A stretch of 64,000 nt of DNA from Hydractinia symbiolongicarpus (GCF_029227915.1 NC_079879.1:15874001-15938000); one strand, 5' to 3'. Positions 1-12,037 are shown, numbered from the stretch's first letter. Program-made: numbers and translations. The notes: generated from the letters alone by a model not told the origin.

Positions 1-168
1 TCTAATAAAGGCCTCACACGTAAATCACGTGGTTTCACCTGTCTGCGCAGGTTACCATTGGCCTAGTCCTTCCAGCCTCAATGCGCTACAACGTCCCAAG
101 TCGTTTTCATTAGTGCCGTTGCCTTACAACACTCTTAACTTCGTGCACAGTCCTATAAAGTCTGTAAT

Positions 169-349
169 ATGGTGTTTGCAGTCTAATAAAGGCTTCACAC
201 GTAAATCACGTGGTTTCACCTGCCTGCGCAGGTTACCTTTGGACTAATCGTTCCAGTCTCAATGTGCTACAACGTCTCAGGTCGTTTTCATTAGCGCCGT
301 TGCTTTACAACACTCTTAACTACGTGCACAGGCCTATAAAGGCTGTAAT
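169..349 (+). repeat. M-type 181-bp marker monomer (representative of 15)
   Basis: The M monomer has ATGGTGTTTGCAG in place of ATGGCCTTTTGCAG, one base shorter, so the copy is 181 bp. Copies begin at 169, 1,987, 38,337, 39,064, 40,519, 45,976, 46,703, 48,158, 49,067, 50,340, 55,801, 56,892, 57,801, 60,344 and 61,616. The preceding monomer usually carries CATTAGTGCCGTTGCC and CTTAACTTCGTGCAC, so the two form a recognisable pair. The substitution removes one arm of the inverted repeat around AATAAA. The distribution of this marker defines the outer domains of the array. Confidence 0.85.
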
Positions 350-372
350 ATGGCCTTTTGCAGTCTAATAAA
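335..372 (+). other. TATAAA and AATAAA spaced 32 bp apart, recurring each monomer (representative)
   Basis: TATAAA lies at 335-340 within CCTATAAAGG, and AATAAA at 367-372 within CTAATAAAGG. Both recur at about 182-bp intervals through the window. Some monomers have ATTAAA instead, for example those at 4,170, 4,716, 15,805, 21,437, 25,979 and 31,248. These hexamers match the core of eukaryotic TATA boxes and poly(A) signals. A T/G-rich stretch (GTGGTTCCATTTGCCTGTG) follows AATAAA by about 20 bases, where a downstream polyadenylation element would lie. Short hexamers in a repeated unit recur automatically, so a role in transcription is only a possibility. Confidence 0.25.
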
Positions 373-376
373 GGCC
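352..376 (+). other. Monomer inverted repeat around AATAAA (representative)
   Basis: The left arm GGCCTTT (352-358) and the right arm AAAGGCC (370-376) are perfect reverse complements separated by 11 bases (TGCAGTCTAAT). Upstream, AAAGGC followed by GCCTTT forms a second, overlapping dyad that shares the middle arm, so two hairpins would compete in single-stranded DNA or RNA. The element recurs at the same offset in most monomers. It is broken by one mismatch where the right arm is AAAGTCC, and lost in the M type. No protein that binds it can be named from the sequence. Confidence 0.7.
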
Positions 377-450
377 TCACACGTAAATCACGTGGTTTCA
401 CCTGTCTGCGCAGGTTACCATTGGCCTAGTCCTTTCAGTCTCAATGCGCT

Positions 451-472
451 GCAACGTCCCAAGTCGTTTTCA
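451..472 (+). other. Conserved monomer core (representative)
   Basis: The stretch around AACGTCCCAAGTCGTTTTC is the least variable part of the monomer and starts near offset +101. Most types keep it intact. One recurring variant (F type) reads CCAAGTTTTTTTCATTGG. Others read CAACCTCCCAATTCG or CGTCCTAAGTCAATTTC. It does not match the CENP-B box core (TTCGNNNNANNCGGG). Several block junctions fall in or next to it (about 7,377 and 31,180). High conservation would fit a protein-binding site, but a short conserved segment can also result from homogenisation. Confidence 0.5.
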
Positions 473-2224
473 TTAGCGCCGTTGCCTTGGAACACTCTTA
501 ACTACGTGCACAGTCCTATAAAGGCTGTATTATGGCCTTTTGCAGTCTAATAAAGGCCTCACACGTTAATCACGTGGTTCCATTTGCCTGTGCAGGATAC
601 CATTGGTCTATTCCTTCCAGTGTCAATGCACTACAACGTCCCAAGTCGTTTTCATTATCGCCGTTGCCTTACAACACTCCTAACTACCTGCACAGACCTA
701 TAAAGGCTGTAATATGGCCATTTGCAGTCTAATAAAGGCCTTACACGTAAATCACGCGGTTCCATTCGCCTGTGCAGGTTACCATTGGACTATTCCTTCG
801 AGTCTCATTGCGCCACAACGTCCCAGTTCGTTTTCATTAGCGCGTTGCCTTAGAACACTCTTAAGTACGTGCACAGTCCTATAAAGGCTGTAATATGGCC
901 TTTTGCAGTCTAATAAAGGCCTCACACGTAAATCACGTGGTTCCATTTGCCTGTGCAGGTTACCATTGGACTATTCCTTCCAGTCTCAATGCGCTGCAAC
1001 GTCCCAAGTCGTTTTCATTGGCGAAGTTGCCTTAAAACACTCTTTACTACGTGCACAGGCCTATAAAGGCTGTAATATGGCCTTTTGCAGTCTAATAAAG
1101 GCCTCACATGTAAATCACGTGGTTTCACCTGTCTGCGCAGGTTACCATTGGCCTAGTCCTTCCAGTCTCAATGTGCTACAACGTCCCAAGTCGTTTTCAT
1201 TGGCGAAGTTGCCTTAAAACACTCTTTACTACGTGCACAGGCCTATAAAGGCTGTAATATGGCCTTTTGCAGTCTAATAAAGGCCTCACACGTAAATCAC
1301 GTGGTTTCACCTGTCTGCGCAGGTTACCATTGGCCTAGTCCTTCCAGTCTCAATGCGCTGCAACGTCCCAAGTCGTATTCATTAGCGTCGTTGCCTTAGA
1401 ACACTCTTAACTACGTGCACAGTCCTATAAAGGCTGTATTATGGCCTTTTGCAGTCTAATAAAGGCCTCACACGTTAATCACGTGGTTCCATTTGCCTGT
1501 GCAGGTTACCATTGGTCTATTCCTTCCAGTCTCAATGCGCTACAACGTCCCAAGTCGTTTTCATTATCGCCGTTGCCTTACAACACTCTTAACTACCTGC
1601 ACAGTCCTATAAAGGCTGTAATATGGCCTTTTGCAGTCTAATAAAGGCCTCACACGTAAATCACGTGGTTCCATTTGCCTGTGCAGGTTACCATTGGACT
1701 ATTCCTTCCAGTCTCAATGCGCTGCAACGTCCCAAGTCATTTTCAATGGCGAAGTTGCCTTAGAACACTCTTAAGTACGTGCAAAGTCCTATAAAGTCTG
1801 TATTATAGCCTTTTGCAGTCTAATAAAGGCCTCACACGTAAATCACGTGGTTTCACCTGTCTGCGCAGGTTACCATTGGCCTAGTCCTTCCAGCCTCAAT
1901 GCGCTACAACGTCCCATGTCTTTTTCATTAGTGCCGTTGCCTTACAACACTCTTAACTTCGTGCACAGTCCTATAAAGTCTGTAATATGGTGTTTGCAGT
2001 CTAATAAAGGCCTCACACGTAAATCATGTGGTTTTACCTGTCAGCGCAGGTTACCATTGGCCTAGTCCTTCCAGTCTCAATGCGCTGCAACGTCCCAAGT
2101 CGTTTTCATTAGCGCCGTTGCCTTAGAACACTCTTAACTACGTGCACAGTCCTATAAAGGCTGTATTATGGCCTTTTGCAGTCTAATGAAGGCCTCACAC
2201 GTTATTCACGTGGTTCCATTTACC

Positions 2225-5136
2225 TGTGCAGGTTACCATTGGACTATTCCTTCCAGTCTCAATGCGCTACAATGTCCCAAGTCGTTTTCATTATCGCCGT
2301 TGCCTTACAACACTCTTAACTACCTGCACAGTCCTATAAAGGCTGTAATATGGCCTTTTGCAGTCTAATAAAGTCCTCACACGTAAATCACGTGGCTTCA
2401 CCGGTCTGCGCAGGTTACCATTGGCCTAGTCCTTCAAATCTCAATGTGCTACAACGTCCCAAGTCGTTTTCATTGGCGAAGTTGCCTTAAAACACTCTTT
2501 ACTACGTCCACAGTCCTATAAAGGTTGTATTATGGCCTTTTGCAGTCTAATAAAAGCCGCACACGTAAATCACGTGGTTTCACCTGTCTGCGCAGGTTAC
2601 CATTGGCCTAGTCCTTCCAGCCTCAATGCCCTACAACGTCTTAAATCGTTTTCATTAGTGCCGTTGCCTTACAACACTCTTAACTACGTGCACAGTCCTA
2701 TAAAGGCTGTAATATGGCCTTTTGCAGTCTAATAAAGGCGTCACACGTAAATCACGTGGTTCCATTTGCCTGTGCAGGTTACCATTGGACTATTCCTTCC
2801 AGTCTCAATGTGCTACAACGTCCCAAGTCGTTTTCATTAGCGCCGTTGCTTTACAACACTCTTAACTACGTGCACAGGCCTATAAAGGCTGTAATATGGC
2901 CTTTTGCAGTCTAATAAAGGCCTCACACGTAAATCACGTGGTTTCACCTGTCTGCGCAGGTTACCATTGGCCTAGTCCTGCCAGTCTCAATGCGCTACAA
3001 CGTCCCAAGTCGTTTTCATTATCGCCGTTGCTTTACAACACTCTTAACTACCTGCACAGTCCAATAAAGGCTGTAATATAGCCTTTTTCAGTCCAGTAAA
3101 GGCCTCACACGTAAATCACGTGGTTCCATCTGCCTGTGCTGGTTACCATTGGACTATTCCTTACAGTCTCAATGCGCTACAACGTCCCAAGTCGTTTTCA
3201 TTAGCGCCGTTGCCTTACAACACTCTTAACTACGACCACAGTCCTATGAAGGCTATAATATCGCCTTTTGCAGTCTAATAAAGTCCTCACACGTAAATCA
3301 CGTGGCTCCATCTGCCTGCGCAGGTTACCAGTGGACTAGTCGTTCCAGTCTCAATGCGCTGCAACATTCCAAGTCGTTTTCATTAGCGCCGTTGCCTTAG
3401 AACAGTCTTAACTACGTGCACAGTCCTATAAAGGCTGTATTATGGCCTTTTGCAGTCTAATGAAGGCCTCACACGTTAATCACATGGTTCCATTTGCCTG
3501 TGCAGGTTACCATTGGACTATTCCTTCCAGTCTCAATGCGCTACAACGACCCAAGTCGTTTTCATTATCGCCGTTGCCTTACAACACTCTTAACTACCTG
3601 CACAGTCCTATGAAGGCTGTATTATGGCCTTTTGCAGTCTAATAAAGTCCTCACACGTAAATCACGTGGTTTCACCTGTCTGCGCAGGTTACCATTGGCC
3701 TAGTCCTTCCAGTCTCAATGCGCTACAACGTCCCAAGTCGTTTTCATTATCGCCGTTGCCTTACAACACTCTTAACTACCTGCACAGTCCTATAAAGGCT
3801 GTAATATGGCCTTTTGCAGTCTAATAAAGTCCTCACAAGTAAATCACGTGGCTTCACCGGTCTGCGCAGGTTACCAATGGCCTAGTCCTTCCAGTCTCAA
3901 AGCGCTACAACGTGCCAAGTTTTTTTCATTGGCGAAGTTGCCTTACAACACTCTTAACTACGTGCACAGTCCTATAAAGGCTGTAATATGGCCTTTTGCA
4001 GTCTAATAAAGGCCTCACACGTAAATCACGTGGTTCCATTTGCCTGTGCAGGTTACCATTGGACTAGTCCTTCAAGTTTCAATGTGCTACAACGTCCCAA
4101 GTCGTTTTCATTGGCGAAGTTGCCTTAGAACACTTTTAACTACGTGCACTGTCCTATAAAGGCTGTAATATGGCCTTTTGCAGTCTATTAAAGGCCTCAC
4201 ACGTAAATCACGTGGTTTCACCTGTCTCCGCAGGTTACCATTGGCCTAGTCCTTCCAGTCTCAATGCGCTACAACCTCCCAATTCGTTTTCATTATCGCC
4301 GTTGCCTTACAACACTCTTAACTACCTGCACAGTCCTATAAAGGCTGTAATATGGCCTTTTGCAGTCTAATAAAGTCCTCACAAGTAAATCACGTGGCTT
4401 CACCGGTCTGCGCAGGTTACCATTGGCCTAATCCTTCCAGTCTCAAAGCGCTACAACGTCCCAAGTTTTTTTCATTGGCGAAGTTGCCTTACAACACTCT
4501 TAACTACGTGCACAGTCCTATAAAGGCTGTAATATGGCCTTTTGCAGTCTAATAAAAGCCTCACACGTAAATCACGTGGTTCCATTTGCCTGTGCAGGTT
4601 ACTATTGGACTATTCCTTCCAGTCTCAATGTGCTACAACGTCCCAAGTCGTTTTCATTAGCGTTGTTGCTTTACAACACTCTTAACTACGTGCACAGGCC
4701 TATAAAGGCTGTAATATGGCCTTTTGCAGTCTATTAAAGGCCTCACACGTAAATCACGTGGTTTCACCTGTCTGCGCAGGTTACCATTGGCCTAGTCCTT
4801 CCAGTCTCAATGCGCTACAACGTCCCAAGTCGTTTTTATTATCGCCGTTGCCTTACAACACTCTTAACTACCTGCACAGTCCTATAAAGGCTGTAGAATG
4901 GCCTTTTGCAGTCTAATAAAGTCCTCACACGTAAATCACGTGGCTTCTCCGGTCTGCGCAGGTTACCATTGGCCTAGTCCTTCCAGTCTCAATGCGCTAC
5001 AACGTCCCAAGTTTTTTTCATTGGCGAAGTTGCCTTACAACACTCTTTACTACGTCCACAGTCCTATAAAGGCTGTAATATGGCCTTTTGCAGTCTAATA
5101 AAGGCCTCACACGTAAATCACGTGGTTCCATTTGAC
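2225..5136 (+). repeat. HOR A copy 1, 16-mer, 2,912 bp
   Basis: Sixteen monomers start a block whose next copy begins at about 5,137. The match begins near CTACAATGTCCC (about 2,270 and 5,182, or shortly before). Aligned by eye, 2,225-4,465 against 5,137-7,377 shows about 8 differences in 2.24 kb, for example CAACATTCC against CAACGTTCC and GTGCAGG against GTGCAGT. The block includes the unusual monomers with CCAATAAAGG and ATATAGCCTTTTTCAG (3,078) and ATATCGCC (3,260). All 16 monomers are 182 bp. Confidence 0.85.
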
Positions 5137-7377
5137 TGTGCAGGTTACCATTGGACTATTCCTTCCAGTCTCAATGCGCTACAATGTCCCAAGTCGTTTT
5201 CATTATCGCCGTTGCCTTACAACACTCTTAACTACCTGCACAGTCCTATAAAGGCTGTAATATGGCCTTTTGCAGTCTAATAAAGTCCTCACACGTAAAT
5301 CACGTGGCTTCACCGGTCTGCGCAGGTTACCATTGGCCTAGTCCTTCAAATCTCAATGTGCTACAACGTCCCAAGTCGTTTTCATTGGCGAAGTTGCCTT
5401 AAAACACTCTTTACTACGTCCACAGTCCTATAAAGGTTGTATTATGGCCTTTTGCAGTCTAATAAAAGCCGCACACGTAAATCACGTGGTTTCACCTGTC
5501 TGCGCAGGTTACCATTGGCCTAGTCCTTCCAGCCTCAATGCCCTACAACGTCTTAAATCGTTTTCATTAGTGCCGTTGCCTTACAACACTCTTAACTACG
5601 TGCACAGTCCTATAAAGGCTGTAATATGGCCTTTTGCAGTCTAATAAAGGCGTCACACGTAAATCACGTGGTTCCATTTGCCTGTGCAGGTTACCATTGG
5701 ACTATTCCTTCCAGTCTCAATGTGCTACAACGTCCCAAGTCGTTTTCATTAGCGCCGTTGCTTTACAACACTCTTAACTACGTGCACAGGCCTATAAAGG
5801 CTGTAATATGGCCTTTTGCAGTCTAATAAAGGCCTCACACGTAAATCACGTGGTTTCACCTGTCTGCGCAGGTTACCATTGGCCTAGTCCTGCCAGTCTC
5901 AATGCGCTACAACGTCCCAAGTCGTTTTCATTATCGCCGTTGCCTTAGAACACTCTTAACTACCTGCACAGTCCAATAAAGGCTGTAATATAGCCTTTTT
6001 CAGTCCAGTAAAGGCCTCACACGTAAATCACGTGGTTCCATCTGCCTGTGCAGGTTACCATTGGACTATTCCTTACAGTCTCAATGCGCTACAACGTCCC
6101 AAGTCGTTTTCATTAGCGCCGTTGCCTTACAACACTCTTAACTACGACCACAGTCCTATGAAGGCTATAATATCGCCTTTTGCAGTCTAATAAAGTCCTC
6201 ACACGTAAATCACGTGGCTCCATCTGCCTGCGCAGGTTACCAGTGGACTAGTCGTTCCAGTCTCAATGCGCTGCAACGTTCCAAGTCGTTTTCATTAGCG
6301 CCGTTGCCTTAGAACAGTCTTAACTACGTGCACAGTCCTATAAAGGCTGTATTATGGCCTTTTGCAGTCTAATGAAGGCCTCACACGTTAATCACATGGT
6401 TCCATTTGCCTGTGCAGGTTACCATTGGACTATTCCTTCCAGTCTCAAGGCGCTACAACGACCCAAGTCGTTTTCATTATCGCCGTTGCCTTACAACACT
6501 CTTAACTACCTGCACAGTCCTATGAAGGCTGTATTATGGCCTTTTGCAGTCTAATAAAGTCCTCACACGTAAATCACGTGGTTTCACCTGTCTGCGCAGG
6601 TTACCATTGGCCTAGTCCTTCCAGTCTCAATGCGCTACAACGTCCCAAGTCGTTTTCATTATCGCCGTTGCCTTACAACACTCTTAACTACCTGCACAGT
6701 CCTATAAAGGCTGTAATATGGCCTTTTGCAGTCTAATAAAGTCCTCACAAGTAAATCACGTGGCTTCACCGGTCTGCGCAGGTTACCAATGGCCTAGTCC
6801 TTCCAGTCTCAAAGCGCTACAACGTGCCAAGTTTTTTTCATTGGCGAAGTTGCCTTACAACACTCTTAACTACGTGCACAGTCCTATAAAGGCTGTAATA
6901 TGGCCTTTTGCAGTCTAATAAAGGCCTCACACGTAAATCACGTGGTTCCATTTGCCTGTGCAGTTTACCATTGGACTAGTCCTTCAAGTTTCAATGTGCT
7001 ACAACGTCCCAAGTCGTTTTCATTGGCGAAGTTGCCTTAGAACACTTTTAACTACGTGCACTGTCCTATAAAGGCTGTAATATGGCCTTTTGCAGTCTAT
7101 TAAAGGCCTCACACGTAAATCACGTGGTTTCACCTGTCTCCGCAGGTTACCATTGGCCTAGTCCTTCCAGTCTCAATGCGCTACAACCTCCCAATTCGTT
7201 TTCATTATCGCCGTTGCCTTACAACACTCTTAACTACCTGCACAGTCCTATAAAGGCTGTAATATGGCCTTTTGCAGTCTAATAAAGTCCTCACAAGTAA
7301 ATCACGTGGCTTCACCGGTCTGCGCAGGTTACCATTGGCCTAGTCCTTCCACTCTCAAAGCGCTACAACGTCCCAAG
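5137..7377 (+). repeat. HOR A copy 2, truncated on the right
   Basis: This block repeats 2,225-4,465 at a 2,912-bp offset. The match stops inside the monomer at 7,264: copy 1 continues CCAAGTTTTTTTCATTGG, while this copy switches to CCAAGTCGTTTTCATTAG. The break lies in the conserved core. The remaining part of the 16-mer (equivalent to 4,466-5,136) is absent here and is replaced by block B sequence. Confidence 0.85.
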
Positions 7378-8309
7378 TCGTTTTCATTAGCGCCGTTGCC
7401 TTAGAACACTCTTAACTACGTGCACAGTCCTATATAGGATGTAATATGGACTTTTGCAGTCTAATAAAGGCCTCACACGTAAATCACGTGGTTCCATTTC
7501 CTGTGCAGGTTACCATTGGCCTAGTCCTTCCAGTCTCAATGCGCTACAACGTCCCAAGTTTTTTTCATTGGCGAAGTTGCCTTACAACACTCTTAACTAG
7601 GTGCACAGTCCTATAAAGGCTGTAATATGGCCTTTTGCAGTCTAATAAAGGCCTCACACGTAAATCACGTGGTTCCATTTGCCTGTGCAGGTTACCATTG
7701 GACTATTCCTTCCAGTCTCAATGTGCTACAACGTCCCAAGTCGTTTTCATTAGCGCCGTTGCTTTACAACACTCTTAACTATGCGCACAGGCCTATAAAG
7801 GCTGTAATATGGCCTTCTGCAGTCTAATAAAGGCCTCACACGTAAATCACGTGGTTTCACCTGTCTGCGCAGGTTACCATTGGCCTAGTCCTTCAAATCT
7901 CAATGTGCTACAACGTCCCAAGTCGTTTTCATTGGCGAAGTTGCCTTAGAACACTCTTTACTACGTGCACAGTCCTATAAAGGCTGTAATATGGCCTTTT
8001 GCAGTCTAATAAAGGCCTCACACGTAAATCACGCGGTTCCATTCGCCTGTGCAGGTTACCATTGGACTATTCCTTCCAGTCTCATTGCGCCACAACGTCC
8101 CAAGTCGTTTTCATTAGCGCCGTTGCCTTAGAACACTCTTAACTACGTGCACAGTCCTATAAAGGATGTAATATGGCCTTTTGCAGTCTAATAAAGGCCT
8201 CACACGTAAATCACGTGGTTCCATTTGCCTGTGCAGGTTACCATTGGACAATTACTTCCAGTCTCAATGCGCTGCAACGTCCCAAGTCGTTTTCATTGGC
8301 GAAGTTGCC
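7378..8309 (+). repeat. Mosaic segment between HOR A and HOR B
   Basis: Bases 7,378-7,953 match 10,285-10,860 at an offset of 2,907 bp. The shared rare features are CCTATATAGGATG, ATATGGACTTTTGCAG joined to AAAGGCC, and the 181-bp CCATTTCCTGTGC monomer at 7,446. The rest, beginning with the C-type monomer at 7,991 (CACGCGGTTCCATTCGCC), matches 17,075 onward at an offset of 9,084 bp. There is no non-satellite sequence. Confidence 0.75.
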
Positions 8310-10852
8310 TTAGAACACTCTTAAGTACGTGCACAGTCCTATAAAGTCTGTATTATAGCCTTTTGCAGTCTAATAAAGTCCTCACACGTAAATCACGTGG
8401 CTTCACCGGTGTGCACAGGTTACCATTGGCCTAGTCCTTCATGTCTCAATGTGCTACAACGTCCCAAGTCGTTTTCATTATCGAAGTTGCCTTAGAACAC
8501 TCTTTACTACGTGCACAGCCCTATAAAGGCTGTAATATGGCCTTTTACAGTCTAATAAAGGCCTCACACGTAAATCACGTGGTTCCATCTGCCTGCGCAG
8601 GCTACCAGTGGACTAATTGTTCCACTGTCAATGTGCTACAACGTCCCAAGTCGTTTTCATTAGCGCCGTTGCTTTACAACACTCTTAACTACCTGCACAG
8701 TCCTATAAAGGCTGTAATATGGCCTTTTGCAGTCTAATAAAGTCCTCACACGTAAATCACGTGGCTTCACGGTCTGCGCAGGTTACCATTGGCCTAGTCC
8801 TTCAAATCTCAATGTGCTACAACGTCCCAAGTCGTTTTCATTGGCGAAGTTGCCTTAGAACACTCTTTACTACGTGCACAGTCCTATAAAGGCTGTAATA
8901 TGGCTTTTTGCAGTCTAATAAAGGCCTCACACGTAAATCATGCGGTTCCATTCGCCTGTGCAGGTTACCATTGGACTATTCCTTCCAGTCTCATTGCGCC
9001 ACAACGTCCCAAGTTGTTTTCATTAGCGCCGTTGCCTTAGAACACTCTTTACTACGTGCACAGTCCTATAAAGGCTGTAATATGGCCTTTTGCAGTCTAA
9101 TAAAGGCCTCACACGTAAATCACGCGGTTCCATTCGCCTGTGCAGGTTACCATTGGACTATTCCTTCCAGTCTCATTGCGCCACAACGTCCCAAGTCGTT
9201 TTCATTAGCGCCGTTGCCTTAGAACACTCTTAACTACGTGCACAGTCCTATAAAGGATGTAATATGGCCTTTTGCAGTCTAATAAAGGCCTCACACGTAA
9301 ATCACGTGGTTCCATTTGCCTGTGCAGGTTACCATTGGACAATTACTTCCAGTCTCAATGCACTGCAACGTCCCAAGTCGTTTTCATTGGCGTAGTTCCC
9401 TTAGAACACTCTTAAGTACGTGCACAGTCCTATAAAGTCTGTATTATAGCCTTTTGCAGTCTAATAAAGTCCTCACACGTAAATCACGTGGCTTCTCCGG
9501 TCTGCGCAGGTTACCATTGGCCTAGTCCTTCCAGTCTCAATGCGCTACAACGTCCCAAGTTTTTTTCATTGGCGAAGTTGCCTTAGAACACTCTTTACTA
9601 CGTCCACAGTCCTATAAAGGCTGTAATATGGCCTTTTGCAGTCTAATAAAGGCCTCACACGTAAATCACGTGGTTCCATTTGACTGTGCAGGTTACCATT
9701 GGACTATTCCTTCCAGTCTCAATGCGCTACAACGTCCCAAGTCGCTTTCATTAGCGCCGTTGCTTTACACAACAGTCTACGTGCACAGTCCTATAAAGGC
9801 TGTAATACGGCCTTTTGCAGTCTAATAAAGGCCTTACACGTAAATCACGTGGTTTCACCTGTCTGTGCTGGTTACCATTGGCCTAGCCCTTCCAGTCTCA
9901 ATGTTCTACAACGTCCTAAGTCAATTTCCTTATTGCCGTTGCTTTACAACACTATTAACTACGTGCACAGTCCAATAAAGGCTGTAATATAGCCTTTTTC
10001 AGTCCAGTAAAGGCCTCACACGTAAATCACGTGGTTCCATCTGCCTGTGCAGGTTACCATTGGACTATTTCTTACAGTCTCAATGCGCTACAACGTCCCA
10101 AGTCGTTTTCATTGGCGAAGTTGACTTAGAACACTCTTTACTACGTGCACAGTCCTATAAAGGCTGTAATATGGCCTTTTGCAGTCTTATAAAGGCCTCA
10201 CACGTAAATCACGCGGTTCCATTCGCCTGTGCAGGTTACCATTGGACTATTCCTTCCAGTCTCATTGCGCCACAACGTCCCAAGTCGTTTTCATTAGCGC
10301 CGTTGCCTTAGAACACTCTTAACTACGTGCACAGTCCTATATAGGATGTAATATGGACTTTTGCAGTCTAATAAAGGCCTCACACGTAAATCACGTGGTT
10401 CCATTTCCTGTGCAGGTTACCATTGGCCTAGTCCTTCCAGTCTCAATGCGCTACAACGTCCCAAGTTTTTTTCATTGGCGAAGTTGCCTTACAACACTCT
10501 TAACTAGGTGCACAGTCCTATAAAGGCTGTAATATGGCCTTTTGCAGTCTAATAAAGGCCTCACACGTAAATCACGTGGTTCCATTTGCCTGTGCAGGTT
10601 ACCATTGGACTATTCCTTCCAGTCTCAATGTGCTACAACGTCCCAAGTCGTTTTCATTAGCGCCGTTGCTTTACAACACTCTTAACTATGCGCACAGGCC
10701 TATAAAGGCTGTAATATGGCCTTCTGCAGTCTAATAAAGGCCTCACACGTAAATCACGTGGTTTCACCTGTCTGCGCAGGTTACCATTGGCCTAGTCCTT
10801 CAAATCTCAATGTGCTACAACGTCCCAAGTCGTTTTCATTGGCGAAGTTGCC
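8310..10852 (+). repeat. HOR B copy 1, 14-mer, 2,543 bp
   Basis: This block starts in the monomer before 8,355 (CTTAAGTACGTGCAC then AAAGTCTGTATTATAGCC) and is repeated from 10,853. It contains the R-X-Y monomer series (8,355, 8,537, 8,719), two C-type monomers, and the 179-bp monomer at 9,628. Its right half (about 9,456-10,576) recurs at 15,997-17,117 at an offset of 6,541 bp, so it was copied again independently of the 14-mer. Confidence 0.75.
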
Positions 10853-12037
10853 TTAGAACACTCTTAAGTACGTGCACAGTCCTATAAAGTCTGTATTATA
10901 GCCTTTTGCAGTCTAATAAAGTCCTCACACGTAAATCACGTGGCTTCACCGGTGTGCACAGGTTACCATTGGCCTAGTCCTTCATGTCTCAATGTGCTAC
11001 AACGTCCCAAGTCGTTTTCATTATCGAAGTTGCCTTAGAACACTCTTTACTACGTGCACAGCCCTATAAAGGCTGTAATATGGCCTTTTACAGTCTAATA
11101 AAGGCCTCACACGTAAATCACGTGGTTCCATCTGCCTGCGCAGGCTACCAGTGGACTAATTATTCCACTCTCAATGTGCTACAACGTCCCAAGTCGTTTT
11201 CATTAGCGCCGTTGCTTTACAACACTCTTAACTACCTGCACAGTCCTATAAAGGCTGTAATATGGCCTTTTGCAGTCTAATAAAGTCCTCACACGTAAAT
11301 CACGTGGCTTCACGGTCTGCGCAGGTTACCATTGGCCTAGTCCTTCAAATCTCAATGTGCTACAACGTCCCAAGTCGTTTTCATTGGCGAAGTTGCCTTA
11401 GAACACTCTTTAGTACGTGCACAGTCCTATAAAGGCTGTAATATGGCTTTTTGCAGTCTAATAAAGGCCTCACACGTAAATCATGCGGTTCCATTCGCCT
11501 GTGCAGGTTACCATTGGACTATTCCTTCCAGTCTCATTGCGCCACAACGTCCCAAGTCGTTTTCATTAGCGCCGTTGCCTTAGAACACTCTTTACTACGT
11601 GCACAGTCCTATAAAGGCTGTAATATGGCCTTTTGCAGTCTAATAAAGGCCTCACACGTAAATCATGCGGTTCCATTCGCCTGTGCAGGTTACCATTGGA
11701 CTATTCCTTCCAGTCTCATTGCGCCACAACGTCCCAAGTCGTTTTCATTAGCGCCGTTGCCTTAGAACACTCTTAACTACGTGCACAGTCCTATAAAGGA
11801 TGTAATATGGCCTTTTGCAGTCTAATAAAGGCCTCACACGTAAATCACGTGGTTCCATTTGCCTGTGCAGGTTACCATTGGACAATTACTTCCAGTCTCA
11901 ATGCACTGCAACGTCCCAAGTCGTTTTCATTGGCGTAGTTCCCTTAGAACACTCTTAAGTACGTGCACAGTCCTATAAAGTCTGTATTATAGCCTTTTGC
12001 AGTCTAATAAAGTCCTCACACGTAAATCACGTGGCTT
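10853..12037 (+). repeat. HOR B copy 2, partial
   Basis: This block repeats 8,310-9,494 at a 2,543-bp offset with few changes (ATTATTCCACTC against ATTGTTCCACTG in the X monomer). The match ends in the monomer at 11,989, where copy 1 has GGCTTCTCCGGTCTGCGCAGG and this copy has GGCTTCACCGGTGTGCACAGG. From about 11,443 this sequence is also the start of HOR C, so the two blocks overlap. Confidence 0.75.

Larger units (their letters stand above)
1..2224 (+). repeat. Left-edge domain of M-type monomers
   Basis: This stretch holds about 12 monomers, many with the left-half variant TTTCACCTGTCTGCGCAGG. Two carry the 181-bp M marker (ATGGTGTTTGCAG, at 169 and 1,987). Bases 1-168 match 1,819-1,986 at an offset of 1,818 bp (10 monomers). 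The monomers at 350 and 532 match those at 1,259 and 1,441 at an offset of 909 bp (5 monomers). The M marker is absent from 2.2 to 38 kb and returns after 38 kb, so this edge resembles the right third of the window more than its immediate neighbours. The array evidently continues to the left of base 1. Confidence 0.8.

Noticed and set aside
450-475. Possible CENP-B box in the conserved core
   Set aside because: The core around CCAAGTCGTTTTCATT and its complement do not fit TTCGNNNNANNCGGG; the CGGG part is absent in all types examined.
350-550. A 66-codon open frame on the + strand from ATGGCC to TAA that recurs in many monomers, with 72- to 129-codon variants
   Set aside because: The frame is a by-product of the repeat. 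The unit is 182 bp, not a multiple of three, so each frame overlaps the next. Many copies are broken by TAG at CCTTAG, by one-base losses or by loss of the ATG, and type differences are mostly non-synonymous. No domain or signal peptide is recognisable.
570-610. Splice acceptor-like TTTGCCTGTGCAGG in each monomer
   Set aside because: A short pyrimidine-rich run before CAGG is easily met by chance, and there is no coding exon for it to serve.
3549-3566. Improved palindrome AACGACCCAAGTCGTT in the core at about 3,548 and its copy near 6,460
   Set aside because: It results from a single T-to-A change carried by the HOR A duplication, and the usual core has only a four-base dyad, so there is no sign of selection.
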